DNA from: JADFUZ01 sp034430415
GTDB taxonomy: Bacteria; Chloroflexota; Dehalococcoidia; GIF9; AB-539-J10
Assembly: GCA_034430415.1 (NCBI GenBank)
Contig: DAOUEN010000032.1
Location: forward strand, 1-51,315
Length of the DNA: 51,315 nt
Reading direction: 5' to 3'
Shown here: positions 31,642-39,551 of the stretch, piece by piece
Layout of the letters: every line of letters starts with the position of its first letter
Numbering within the stretch: position 1 is the stretch's first letter
Translations under genes and position numbers: made by a program
The notes under the pieces: generated by a model
The model's database searches: none
Told to the model about the DNA's origin: nothing
Seen by the model: only the letters and a program-made list of their open reading frames with translations

Positions 31642-33765
31642 ATGTGCGCATCACTCGATGTCAGTCACCGCAGCTACCAGGCAAACCGACCGGGGAAGCT
31701 CTCTCCCGACCACAGCCTCATACCACCGTGCCAGGCCGCCTGCCCCCTGCACATGGACATCAGGGAATACGTCGACCTGGTCGCCCAGGGAAAGATCCTG
31801 GAAGCGCTCCAGGTAATCAGGAGCGGCAACCCCTTTCCCTCCATCTGTGCCTACGTGTGTACCCATCCCTGCGAGACCGCCTGTCGCCGCGCCCAGGTGG
31901 ACAAGCCCATCGCCATCCGGGCATTGAAGAGATTCGCCCTGGAGTTTGGCGGCGACAGGCTGGTCCAGGCTGAAGCCGAGACGACGCACTCTGAAAAGGT
32001 CGGCATTGTCGGCTCCGGCCCGGCGGGGTTGGCCTGCGCGTACTACCTGAGGAAACTCGGCTACCCGGTGACGGTTTTCGAGGCGCATTCCGAGGTCGGG
32101 GGCATGCTCCGCACAGGAATACCCCAGTACCGCCTTCCCCGCTCCGTACTTGATACAGAAGTCCAGAGACTGAAGCAGATGGGGGCAGAGATCCGACTGA
32201 ACACGCGGGTGGTGTCCCTGGACCTGCTATTCGAAATGGGCTACCAGGCCGTCTTCGTCACCATCGGCGCCCACCAGGGCCTCCGGATGGGCATTGACGG
32301 GGAGGAGAGCCCCGGGGTAATCGACGGGGCAACCTTTCTCCGTGAGGTGAACCTCGGCCTTAAGCCTTCCCTGGGAGACAGGGTCGCCGTGGTGGGAGGC
32401 GGCAACGTGGCCATCGATGCCGCGCGCACCGCTCTCCGACTGGGCGCCAGGAGAGTAAGCATCCTCTACCGGCGCACCCGGGCCGAAATGCCAGCGGATG
32501 ATGTAGAGGTGGAGCAGGCCCTTGAGGAGGGGATCAACATCGTGTTCCTGGCGGCGCCCACCGGCATACGACGGGAAGGCGGCCAACTGACCGTCACCTG
32601 CACCAGGATGGAGCTCGGCGAGGCCGACGCCAGCGGGAGGCGCCGACCCGTCCCGATCCCGGACAGCGAGTTCAACCAGGAGGTGGATGCCCTGATTACC
32701 GCCATCGGACAGGTGCCCCAGACCCCCACCGATTTCCACCTCAGGACGGGCAGGGGCAGCACCATCCAGGTCGACCCCGCCACACTGACCACCAACAGGT
32801 CGGGAGTGTTCGCCGGCGGGGATGCCGTCACCGGGCCGGCGACCGTCGTCGAGGCGCTGGCAGCCGGCAGGCTGGCAGCCTCCCGCATCGACGACTACCT
32901 TCAGCACAACTATCCACTGGCCGGCAGAGACGAGAGACAGAGCCTCACTGGCGACCTGCAGCCGGCAACCCTGGAGATGATACGCAGGACCGGACGCCTG
33001 GACCCAGAGCTACTCGCCCCCGAGGCAAGGACAAAGGACTTCGACGCGGTGGAGCTTGTCTACGACTGGGAAAGCGCTACCAACGAGGCCAGGAGGTGTC
33101 TCCGCTGCGGTATGGGCGCCGAGATCCTGTTTCAGGACAAGTGCGCCACCTGCCTTACCTGCCTGAGGGTCTGTCCTTACCATGTGCCCTATCTGGACGA
33201 CAGTGGTAGCATCCAGATACCCGCCGACCAGTGCCAGGCCTGCGGCATCTGCGTCGCCGAATGTCCCGCCGGGGCCATAGTCCTGCGCAAACCGCATGAC
33301 CGCCGACATGTCAGCGAGGAGCTCGACCATATCCTTGAGGCCGCCTCGCAGTCGAAGACCCGGCCCCTCATCGTGGGCTTCTGTTGCCAGTACGGACTCT
33401 ACGGCACCGGCAGCCTGGCGGGCCTGTGGAGGGGAACCAGTGCCGGCGTATGGATCGTGCCCGTGATGTGCGTGGCCAAGGTGGAAGCCGAGCATATGCT
33501 CCGCGCCTTCGAGCTGGGGGCGGAGGGCGTCTTCATCGCCGGGTGCGGAGAGCAATGTGCCCGGGAGAACACCGCCTCCTGGGTCCGCAGGCGCATCGAC
33601 AAGGTGAGGGGCACGCTGGCGCAGCTCGGCCTCGAACCGGAGCGCGTCCAGGCCTTCCTCCCGGACGGCACCACTGAGGATGCTGGAGGGTGGATCGACA
33701 GTTTTGCCGGACAAATAGGAGGGCTGTACCTGACCTCGGTAATAATGCAGGAGGTGAGAAGTTGA
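31642..33765 (+). CDS. GltD-like NAD(P)H oxidoreductase fused to a 2[4Fe-4S] ferredoxin and an MvhD domain
   Basis: The 707-aa flavoprotein has five parts. Residues ~25-100: cysteine-rich Fe-S domain of GltD/NfnB type (PPCQAACPLHMDIREYV ... CAYVCTHPCETACRR). Residues ~118-345: FAD fold (VGSGPAGLACAY) with inserted NAD(P)H fold (VAVVGGGNVAIDAARTALRL). Residues ~380-425: FAD-closing FAGGDAVTGPATVVEAL. Residues ~495-550: two [4Fe-4S] sites (CATCLTCLRVCP, CQACGICVAECP). Residues ~573-692: MvhD/FlpD-like [2Fe-2S] domain with FCCQYG, PVMCVAKVE and AGCGEQCAREN. Known MvhD proteins hand electrons between hydrogenase and HdrABC; here the donor is a built-in NAD(P)H oxidoreductase. The stop overlaps the metV start by four bases, so the electron sink is probably MetVF. 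No SD is evident before ATG 31642. Confidence 0.9.
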   Translation: MCASLDVSHRSYQANRPGKLSPDHSLIPPCQAACPLHMDIREYVDLVAQGKILEALQVIRSGNPFPSICAYVCTHPCETACRRAQVDKPIAIRALKRFALEFGGDRLVQAEAETTHSEKVGIVGSGPAGLACAYYLRKLGYPVTVFEAHSEVGGMLRTGIPQYRLPRSVLDTEVQRLKQMGAEIRLNTRVVSLDLLFEMGYQAVFVTIGAHQGLRMGIDGEESPGVIDGATFLREVNLGLKPSLGDRVAVVGGGNVAIDAARTALRLGARRVSILYRRTRAEMPADDVEVEQALEEGINIVFLAAPTGIRREGGQLTVTCTRMELGEADASGRRRPVPIPDSEFNQEVDALITAIGQVPQTPTDFHLRTGRGSTIQVDPATLTTNRSGVFAGGDAVTGPATVVEALAAGRLAASRIDDYLQHNYPLAGRDERQSLTGDLQPATLEMIRRTGRLDPELLAPEARTKDFDAVELVYDWESATNEARRCLRCGMGAEILFQDKCATCLTCLRVCPYHVPYLDDSGSIQIPADQCQACGICVAECPAGAIVLRKPHDRRHVSEELDHILEAASQSKTRPLIVGFCCQYGLYGTGSLAGLWRGTSAGVWIVPVMCVAKVEAEHMLRAFELGAEGVFIAGCGEQCARENTASWVRRRIDKVRGTLAQLGLEPERVQAFLPDGTTEDAGGWIDSFAGQIGGLYLTSVIMQEVRS

Positions 33766-34457
33766 TAGTCGCCGAGCAGAAACCCCTGGAAGAGATCGAA
33801 CGCATGATTACCCCCCACGAGAGGATTCTCATCCTCGGCTGCGGCACCTGTATGACCGTGTGCGACGCCGGCGGCGAGCGCGAGGTCTCCTATCTCCACA
33901 GCGCACTGCGGCTGGCCCAGGCGAAGAGCGGCGATGGGGCTCACGCCTTTGCAGAGTACACTCTGAAGAGACAGTGCGACCCCGAGTTCCTGGACCTGCT
34001 CGTTGAACGGGTTGCCGACGTGGACGCTGTGCTCTCCCTCGGCTGCGGCATCGGCGTCCAGGCCATAGCCGAACGTTTCCCCGACCTGCCCGTACTTCCC
34101 GGTGTTAATACCTCCTTCATGGGCATGGCCAAGGAGTCGGGGGTGTGGGACGAGCGGTGCGCCGCCTGCGGCGACTGCGTCCTGGACGAGACCGGCGGCA
34201 TCTGTCCCGTCACCAGGTGCACCAAGGGAATACTGAACGGCCCCTGCGCTGGCACCAAGAACGGCAAGTGCGAGGCAAACAAGGACATGGACTGCGCCTG
34301 GATCCTGATTTACCAGCGGCTGGAACGATTGCAGCAGTTGGACAAAATGAGGCGGTATTATCCCCCAAGAAACTTCCGGCCGATACCCCGGCCAAGAAGA
34401 ATTACAGGCAGAACCAGCGTTGCTTCAGGAGGGGACGATGGCCAACTCGTTGCTTGA
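33762..34457 (+). CDS. metV: MetV-type zinc/Fe-S subunit of methylene-tetrahydrofolate reductase
   Basis: The TTG start at 33762 overlaps the previous stop (TTGA) and follows AGGAGGTG, giving 231 aa (MIVAEQKPLEEIERMI). The fold is the 'MTHFR C-terminal' cysteine domain: ILILGCGTCMTVCDAGGE, CDPEFLDLL, VLSLGCGIGVQ, then ERCAACGDCVLDETGGICPVTRCTKGILNGPCAGTKNGKCE. In acetogens MetV binds Fe-S clusters and zinc and links MetF to its electron donor. It lies between the MvhD-fusion gene and metF (20-bp overlap), which fits a three-protein reductase complex. The last ~35 residues, rich in Pro and Arg (PPRNFRPIPRPRR), may be a contact tail. Confidence 0.93.
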   Translation: MIVAEQKPLEEIERMITPHERILILGCGTCMTVCDAGGEREVSYLHSALRLAQAKSGDGAHAFAEYTLKRQCDPEFLDLLVERVADVDAVLSLGCGIGVQAIAERFPDLPVLPGVNTSFMGMAKESGVWDERCAACGDCVLDETGGICPVTRCTKGILNGPCAGTKNGKCEANKDMDCAWILIYQRLERLQQLDKMRRYYPPRNFRPIPRPRRITGRTSVASGGDDGQLVA

Positions 34458-35340
34458 GGAGAAGCTCTGCTCCGATAAGTTCCTGGTCACCACCGAGATC
34501 GGCCCTCCCAAGGGCGCCGATACGTCGGAGCTGGCCCATCACGTGGACTCGTTCAAGGACAGGGTTGACGCCATCAACGTCACCGACCATCAAAGCTCGG
34601 TGATGCGTTTCCCCTCCCTGGGCGGCTGTCTCCTTATCAAGGAGCACGGCGGCGAGCCCGTCCTTCAGGTAACCTGCCGTGACCGCAACCGCCTGGCCCT
34701 CCAGGCCGATCTCCTTCTGGCATACTCCAGGGGCATCCGGAATGTCCTGTGCCTTACCGGCGACTCCATCGACGTAGGGGACCACAAGGAGGCCAAGCCC
34801 GTCTTTGACCTCGACTCGGTGCAGCTGCTGAAGATGATCAGGACGATGGAGTCGGGGACAGACATGGGAGGGGCCGACCTCAAGGGTGTCCCCGGGTTCT
34901 GCATCGGCGCCTCGGTCCATCCCGAGGCGGACTTCATTGAGCCACAGCTCATCAAGTTCGAGAAGAAGGTCGCCGCCGGGGCGCAGTTCTTTCAGACACA
35001 GGGCATCTTTGACCTGGCATCCCTGCGCCGCTTCATGCAATTCGCCTCCCGGTTCAACGTGAAGATACTGGCAGGTATCATAGTCCTGGCCTCAGCCAGG
35101 ATGGCCCGCTATATGAACGAGAACGTTCCCGGCATAATCGTCCCTCAGGCCATCATCGACGAGCTGGCCGCTGTGGAGAAGGGCAAGGGGCTGGAGAAAG
35201 GAATCGAGATTGCCGCCAGGTCGATAGCGGCAATACGCGACGAGAGCCTGTGTCACGGCGTCCATATCATGGCAGTGGGCAACGAAAGAGTGGTGCCCCA
35301 GATTCTGGAGGCAGCCGGTCTGGTCGGCACCCATGCCTGA
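34438..35340 (+). CDS. metF: 5,10-methylenetetrahydrofolate reductase
   Basis: MetF reduces methylene- to methyl-tetrahydrofolate, the last one-carbon reduction of the Wood-Ljungdahl methyl branch, and also supplies methionine synthesis. The start is ATG 34438, five bases after GGAGG, giving 300 aa. The TIM barrel has VTTEIGPPKGADTSEL, DAINVTDHQSS, VTCRDRNRLALQADLLLAYS and NVLCLTGD. It continues with IGASVHPEAD, AGAQFFQTQGIFD and AGIIVLASARMARYMNENVPG. These cover the FAD and folate sites of the short, MetV-dependent class. It overlaps metV by 20 bp. Confidence 0.95.
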   Translation: MANSLLEEKLCSDKFLVTTEIGPPKGADTSELAHHVDSFKDRVDAINVTDHQSSVMRFPSLGGCLLIKEHGGEPVLQVTCRDRNRLALQADLLLAYSRGIRNVLCLTGDSIDVGDHKEAKPVFDLDSVQLLKMIRTMESGTDMGGADLKGVPGFCIGASVHPEADFIEPQLIKFEKKVAAGAQFFQTQGIFDLASLRRFMQFASRFNVKILAGIIVLASARMARYMNENVPGIIVPQAIIDELAAVEKGKGLEKGIEIAARSIAAIRDESLCHGVHIMAVGNERVVPQILEAAGLVGTHA

Positions 35341-35406
35341 GTGCCGTTTGGCCGCTGCCTGCGGCAGCGGCGCCGGGGTAATCTCAGCACAAGGAGGAAA
35401 AGCACA

Positions 35407-36204
35407 ATGACAGACAGCAAGAGAATCCTCATCGTAGACGACGAGCCCGATTTCGTGGAAGCCTTCCAACGGACTCTGGAAGCCAGGTCCTACCAGGTGA
35501 TGACCACTTCCAGCAAGACGCTGGCCCAGGAGATGATGAGCGCCAGCCCCGACATCGTGGTCCTGGGAACGCTGGCTCCCGCCGGGCAGGCATTCTCCCT
35601 GCACCAGTGGCTGGTAAAACACCCCAGGTATAGAGACATACCGCTCATAGTGATAGACGCCCGGTACGAGGAACGAGCCGCCAGGGGATGGAGGAAGTTC
35701 GAGGGCCTCCAGTTGGAGGCCGACGAATACGTCTCCAAGCCCGTCGAGCCGGCTTCGCTGGTGCCCCGGATCCAGGCCCTGCTGGAAGAGGCCACCAGGA
35801 TGATCCGGGTGCTGGTAGCGGAAGACCATACCATGGTGAGGACCGGGATATGTGCCGTCCTGGGGCTGCAAAAGGGCGTAGAGGTGGTGGCCGAGGCCGT
35901 TGACGGCCAAGACGCCGTGGAGAAAGTGCTGCGGCTCATGCCCAACGTGGCCTTGATGGACATGGTGATGCCGCAGCTCAGTGGACTGGAGGCCACCAGG
36001 CGGATAAGCAGCGAATGCCCTCAGACGAGGGTCCTGGTCCTGACGCAGTATGACGAGGAAGAGAACATGGTGGTGGCCCGGCAAGCGGGGGCATATGGCT
36101 TCATCCCCAAGAAGGCCGCCAGCTCCGATCTCATATCCGGCATAAGGACTGTGTCCGGAGGGAAGTACTTCCCCGCCTCGTTCGCCCGGATATCCTCCAA
36201 CTAG
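35407..36204 (+). CDS. Double-receiver response regulator without output domain
   Basis: The start is ATG 35407 (AGGAGG, 9-nt gap), giving 265 aa. The first receiver (1-125) keeps the acidic pair in IVDDEPDF and Lys in YVSKPVEP, but has Gly54 (codon GGA) where the phospho-accepting Asp belongs (SPDIVVLGTLAP). The second (about 133-255) is a complete NarL-type receiver: VAEDHTMVRTG, Asp185 in ALMDMVMPQ, LTQYDEEEN, FIPKKAA. Nothing follows it, so no DNA-binding or enzymatic output exists. It is 66 bp after metF on the same strand. It may act through protein contacts or as a phosphate sink for the upstream kinase; both are inferences. Confidence 0.88.
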   Translation: MTDSKRILIVDDEPDFVEAFQRTLEARSYQVMTTSSKTLAQEMMSASPDIVVLGTLAPAGQAFSLHQWLVKHPRYRDIPLIVIDARYEERAARGWRKFEGLQLEADEYVSKPVEPASLVPRIQALLEEATRMIRVLVAEDHTMVRTGICAVLGLQKGVEVVAEAVDGQDAVEKVLRLMPNVALMDMVMPQLSGLEATRRISSECPQTRVLVLTQYDEEENMVVARQAGAYGFIPKKAASSDLISGIRTVSGGKYFPASFARISSN

Positions 36205-36252
36205 AGGGGGCTGACAGGGCAGAATTAGGAGACGGGACGGGAAGCAGGCCGT

Positions 36253-37170
36253 CTAGGCAGCGGAGCACTCAGCCTGCTTCCTGAACCTGTCCCAGCTTCG
36301 CTCCAGATGTCTCTTGATCTCGGCGAGGCGCTCTTCGTCCCTCTTCGGCTTGAACAGGTGGCTGAACCTCCCCTGGACCTCCAGGTACTCCTCCACGGGC
36401 TTCGGCTCCACCTTCCTTTCGAGTAGCTGCTTGCTTCTGCCGTTGAAGCTGAGCTCGTCGCCTTCGTACTCGTAGAGGGCCCAGGACCCGGTCTGTACAG
36501 CCAGCCTGCCGACCTCCATAGTCCTGTCCACGGGAAACCTCCATCCCGTAGGGCAGGGAGCCAGGATCTCGATGTACTTCGGCCCTTCTATCGCTTTGGC
36601 CTTCTGCACCTTTCTGAACAGGTCCTCCGGGTAGCTGGGACAGGCCGTGGCCACGTAGGGGATGTCGTGGGCCTTCATAATCCCGGGAAGGTCCTTCCGG
36701 TGCTCCGTCTTTCCCTCCCAGGTAGTGGTCGTCCAGGCTCCAAAAGGCGTGGCCCCGCTCCTCTGTATCCCCGTGTTGGAGTACATCTCGTTGTTGTAGC
36801 ATATGTAGAGGAAATCCGTCCCCCTTTCCACAGCTCCGGAAAGCGCCTGCAGGCCTATATCGTACGTGCCCCCATCCCCGGCCCACACCACCACGTTGGT
36901 GTCGCCTTTCCCCTGTCGCTTCAGCGCGGCTACCACCCCTGACGCCGCCGCCGCACTGGCCTCAAAGGCTATGTTCAGCACCGGCACATTGAAGGACGCC
37001 GCTGGATAGACGCCCAAGCAGACGCCGGCGCAGCACGCCGGAAGCACGATAATCGTGTCCCGGCCCAGCGCCTTGAGCGCCACCCGCAGCGCTATCATCA
37101 AAGGGCACCCGTGACACGCCGGGGTGCCGGGCAGCACCAGTTCCTCTCTCGGCAGATCCCTGATAGCCAT
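36253..37170 (-). CDS. porB: Pyruvate:ferredoxin oxidoreductase, beta subunit
   Basis: The beta subunit binds thiamine diphosphate in PFOR, which interconverts pyruvate and acetyl-CoA + CO2 with ferredoxin. The 305-aa product has PACHGCPLMIALR (Fe-S cysteines), CCAGVCLG and the TPP motif WAGDGGTYDIGLQALSGAVE. CYNNEMYSNTGIQRSGATPFGAW, the pyruvate-specific signature, follows. A further Cys sits in TACPSY. ATG 37170 lies directly after the alpha-subunit stop, so the two are coupled. The last ~70 residues are charged. Last gene of the gamma-delta-alpha-beta operon, converging on the double-receiver gene. Confidence 0.95.
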   Translation of the reverse strand: MAIRDLPREELVLPGTPACHGCPLMIALRVALKALGRDTIIVLPACCAGVCLGVYPAASFNVPVLNIAFEASAAAASGVVAALKRQGKGDTNVVVWAGDGGTYDIGLQALSGAVERGTDFLYICYNNEMYSNTGIQRSGATPFGAWTTTTWEGKTEHRKDLPGIMKAHDIPYVATACPSYPEDLFRKVQKAKAIEGPKYIEILAPCPTGWRFPVDRTMEVGRLAVQTGSWALYEYEGDELSFNGRSKQLLERKVEPKPVEEYLEVQGRFSHLFKPKRDEERLAEIKRHLERSWDRFRKQAECSAA

Positions 37171-38334
37171 CTATCCACCCCCTGTTTCGTTCCACTCCCA
37201 CCACTCCACTTCGCTGGCCTCCTGGCGGATGACCTTCTTCGCCATGTCCTCCAGGTCCTCATAGGTAACGTCTTTTCCACCCAGGCCCGCCACGAAGCCA
37301 TATACCCGGGAGCCGGGCAACCCGTGCAGAGCGGACCTGGCCTCGTTGAACACCACACCTCCCGAGCCGGTCGATATGTTTCTATCCACCACTATCAGCG
37401 TCCTGTTCTTTCCTATCCGCCGCAGCTCTTCCTCGGGAAAAGGCCGGAAGACCCTCATCCTGGCCAGTCCCACCCGGTACCCTTCATCCCTCAGGTTACG
37501 CACGGACACCCTAGCCTCGGACCCCATTGCGCCCACGGCGACGATGATGAACTCGGCATCGTCGCAGCCGACTTCTTCAATAAGTCCGCCGTGATAGGTC
37601 CCGAATCTACTCTTCCACTCCTCCGCTATCGCCGGTATCAGCTCTTTGGCCTTCTCCTGGGCACGCTGCATGATATAGCGGAACTCCATGTACTTGTCCG
37701 GCGGCAGGATGTTCCCATGGGTGAAGGGGTTTGCCGTGTCCATCTTCCAGAAAGGCTTGAACTTCGGCAGGAACTCGTCTATGTCCTTCTGCTCGGGTAT
37801 CTCCACCGGCATGGAGGTATGGGAGAGGATGAAGGCATCGAAGTTCACCATGATCGGCAGTTGTACTTCCTTGCTCTCGGCCAGCTTGTAGGCCTGGATT
37901 ATGGTGTCGAATATCTCCTGGTTGCTGGAACAGTGGAACTGGATCCAGCCGGTATCCCGCTGCGCCATGGAGTCGGTCTCGTCCGCCCAGATGCTCCACC
38001 CCGGTCCCAGGGCGCGGTTCACGTTCGCCATGACTATCGGCAGGCGCGCCAGGGCCGCCCAGTGGAGCATCTCGTGCATCAGCGCCAGGCCGTGGGACGA
38101 GGTTGCGGTGAACGTCCTGACCCCGGCCGCCTCGGCCCCTATGACTGCGCTCATGGCGCTGTGCTCGCTCTCCACGCAGATATACTCGGCATCAAGCTCT
38201 CCGGTGGCTACATAGTCGGCCGTCTTCTCCACTATCACCGTCTGCGGCGTTATGGGGTAGGCAGCCAGCACCTCGGGCCGGGCCATCTGGGCCGCCTTGG
38301 CCGCTATGCGGTCTCCGGTGTCAATCAGTATCAT
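37171..38334 (-). CDS. porA: Pyruvate:ferredoxin oxidoreductase, alpha subunit
   Basis: The 387-aa alpha subunit has the pyrimidine-binding N-terminal domain: AYPITPQTVIVEKTADYVATG, VESEHSAMSAVIGAEAAGVRTFTATSSHGLALMHE with conserved TSSHG, and NVNRALGPGWSIWADETDSMAQRDTGWIQ. A C-terminal transketolase-like domain carries VGAMGSEARVSVRNLRDEGY and VVDRNISTGSGGVVFNEARSAL. This matches archaeal-type four-subunit PFOR. It overlaps the delta gene by 14 bp and has GGAGGGAGGG before the ATG. Confidence 0.95.
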   Translation of the reverse strand: MILIDTGDRIAAKAAQMARPEVLAAYPITPQTVIVEKTADYVATGELDAEYICVESEHSAMSAVIGAEAAGVRTFTATSSHGLALMHEMLHWAALARLPIVMANVNRALGPGWSIWADETDSMAQRDTGWIQFHCSSNQEIFDTIIQAYKLAESKEVQLPIMVNFDAFILSHTSMPVEIPEQKDIDEFLPKFKPFWKMDTANPFTHGNILPPDKYMEFRYIMQRAQEKAKELIPAIAEEWKSRFGTYHGGLIEEVGCDDAEFIIVAVGAMGSEARVSVRNLRDEGYRVGLARMRVFRPFPEEELRRIGKNRTLIVVDRNISTGSGGVVFNEARSALHGLPGSRVYGFVAGLGGKDVTYEDLEDMAKKVIRQEASEVEWWEWNETGGG

Positions 38335-38599
38335 CGTCCTGTCCCTCCCTCCTCATAGCGATGGCCTCTCTGGGGCACTCTTTGGCGCAGATGCCGCAGC
38401 CCTTGCAGTAATCATAGTCAATGGCCACGGAGTCGTCTTCTCTCCTCTCAATTGCCGCTTCGGGGCAGGCTATCCAGCACAGCAAGCACTTGTTGCACTT
38501 CGATTCGTCCAGCTCCGGTCTGAAGTCTCTCCAGCTGCCTGTCTTCCCCGCTGACGCAGCCGTAGGGTAGGAAATTACGTACTTGGTATCGCTCTCCAT
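38321..38599 (-). CDS. porD: Pyruvate:ferredoxin oxidoreductase, delta (ferredoxin) subunit
   Basis: The 92-aa subunit carries two [4Fe-4S] clusters in CNKCLLCWIACPEAAI and CKGCGICAKECPREAI. They pass electrons from the TPP site to free ferredoxin. The start at 38599 (MESDTKY) shares one base with the gamma stop and has GAGGTG upstream; an earlier in-frame start at 38674 would lie inside the gamma gene. The N-terminal SYPTAASAGKTGSWRDFRPE is the usual lead-in for PorD. Confidence 0.95.
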   Translation of the reverse strand: MESDTKYVISYPTAASAGKTGSWRDFRPELDESKCNKCLLCWIACPEAAIERREDDSVAIDYDYCKGCGICAKECPREAIAMRREGQDDDTD

Positions 38600-39159
38600 C
38601 AGAAGTTCACCTCTGTAAGCCTGTATGCTTCCTCTGCCGCCCGGGCATTCCTCTCCCCTGCCTCGCCCTTCCACTGCTCCTTGATCGCCGCCTGTATGGC
38701 TCCCAGCGACACCGCGCCGGTGACCCTGGGGAGAGCGCCCAGTATGGGCGTATTGACCACGGGGATCCCGCTCACCAGCAGGCCGTGCTTTATCGATATC
38801 CCGGCCGCATCCACCGTGGCCACCCTGAACCTCTCGGAGAACTCCAGCGACCCGGGCTTCGCCCTGGTGTTCACCACCAGTGTGCCGTCCTCCTTCAGGC
38901 CCTCCGCAATATCCACCAGCTTCACCAGCACCGGGTCTAAAACGACGACTATGTCCGGGCGGTAGATCTGGCTTCTCAGGTCTATCTCGCTATCGGAAAT
39001 GCGGGCAAACGCCTTGACCGGGGCGCCTCTGCGCTCTGCCCCGAACAGCGGGAACGACTGCACGCCCCTGTTGCCGTCCTTCAGCGCGGCAGCCACCAGC
39101 ATATTCGCCGCTGTGACTGCACCCTGTCCCCCCCTGCCATGAAACACTATCTCCAGCAA
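38599..39159 (-). CDS. porC: Pyruvate:ferredoxin oxidoreductase, gamma subunit
   Basis: The start is TTG 39159, seven bases after AGGAGGTG. The 186-aa gamma subunit begins EIVFHGRGGQGAVTAANMLV (the conserved nucleotide-like loop of this family). It continues with SFPLFGAERRGAPVKAFARIS, VVLDPVLVK and ISIKHGLLVSGIPVVNTPILGAL. It is the first gene of the operon gamma-delta-alpha-beta. No clear promoter was found in 39160-39300, although the strong SD is unmistakable. Confidence 0.95.
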   Translation of the reverse strand: MLEIVFHGRGGQGAVTAANMLVAAALKDGNRGVQSFPLFGAERRGAPVKAFARISDSEIDLRSQIYRPDIVVVLDPVLVKLVDIAEGLKEDGTLVVNTRAKPGSLEFSERFRVATVDAAGISIKHGLLVSGIPVVNTPILGALPRVTGAVSLGAIQAAIKEQWKGEAGERNARAAEEAYRLTEVNF

Positions 39160-39470
39160 TCTGCGGCACCTCCTTTGTAGCTACGACTTCTTCAGTCCTT
39201 GTCTCCCTGGAGGCTGGCTCCTCAATCCACCAGGTTCAGTCCCTGGGAGATCACACCACCCCTGCTCTATGAGCGCATCCTGCAACAGAAAAGGGCAGGC
39301 TACATGACCTGCCTCTCGGATTCAATGCCACATCCACCATTGATCCAGTCTCGCGGAGAAGTGCTCATTCTCCGCTCAAAGTATAACTCTTCACCCCGGA
39401 AAAAGGAACCCGATTCCCGCAGCAGCCCCCGGTGCCGTCGCATTCCACAAGAGCCTCGCAATTCCAGGGC

Positions 39471-39499
39471 TTGACAACCCAGGTGCAGACCCCTACCAT
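39471..39499 (+). promoter_or_regulatory. Sigma70-type promoter of the caspase-like lipoprotein gene
   Basis: TTGACA at 39471-39476, a 17-nt spacer and TACCAT at 39494-39499. The start is predicted near 39506, 46 nt before GTG 39552. The rest of the gap 39160-39470 shows no other feature I can support. Confidence 0.65.
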
Positions 39500-39551
39500 T
39501 GCCCGCAACTCGAAAGGTGCGCATAGGTTTATCGCCAGTGGGGGTTTCAAG

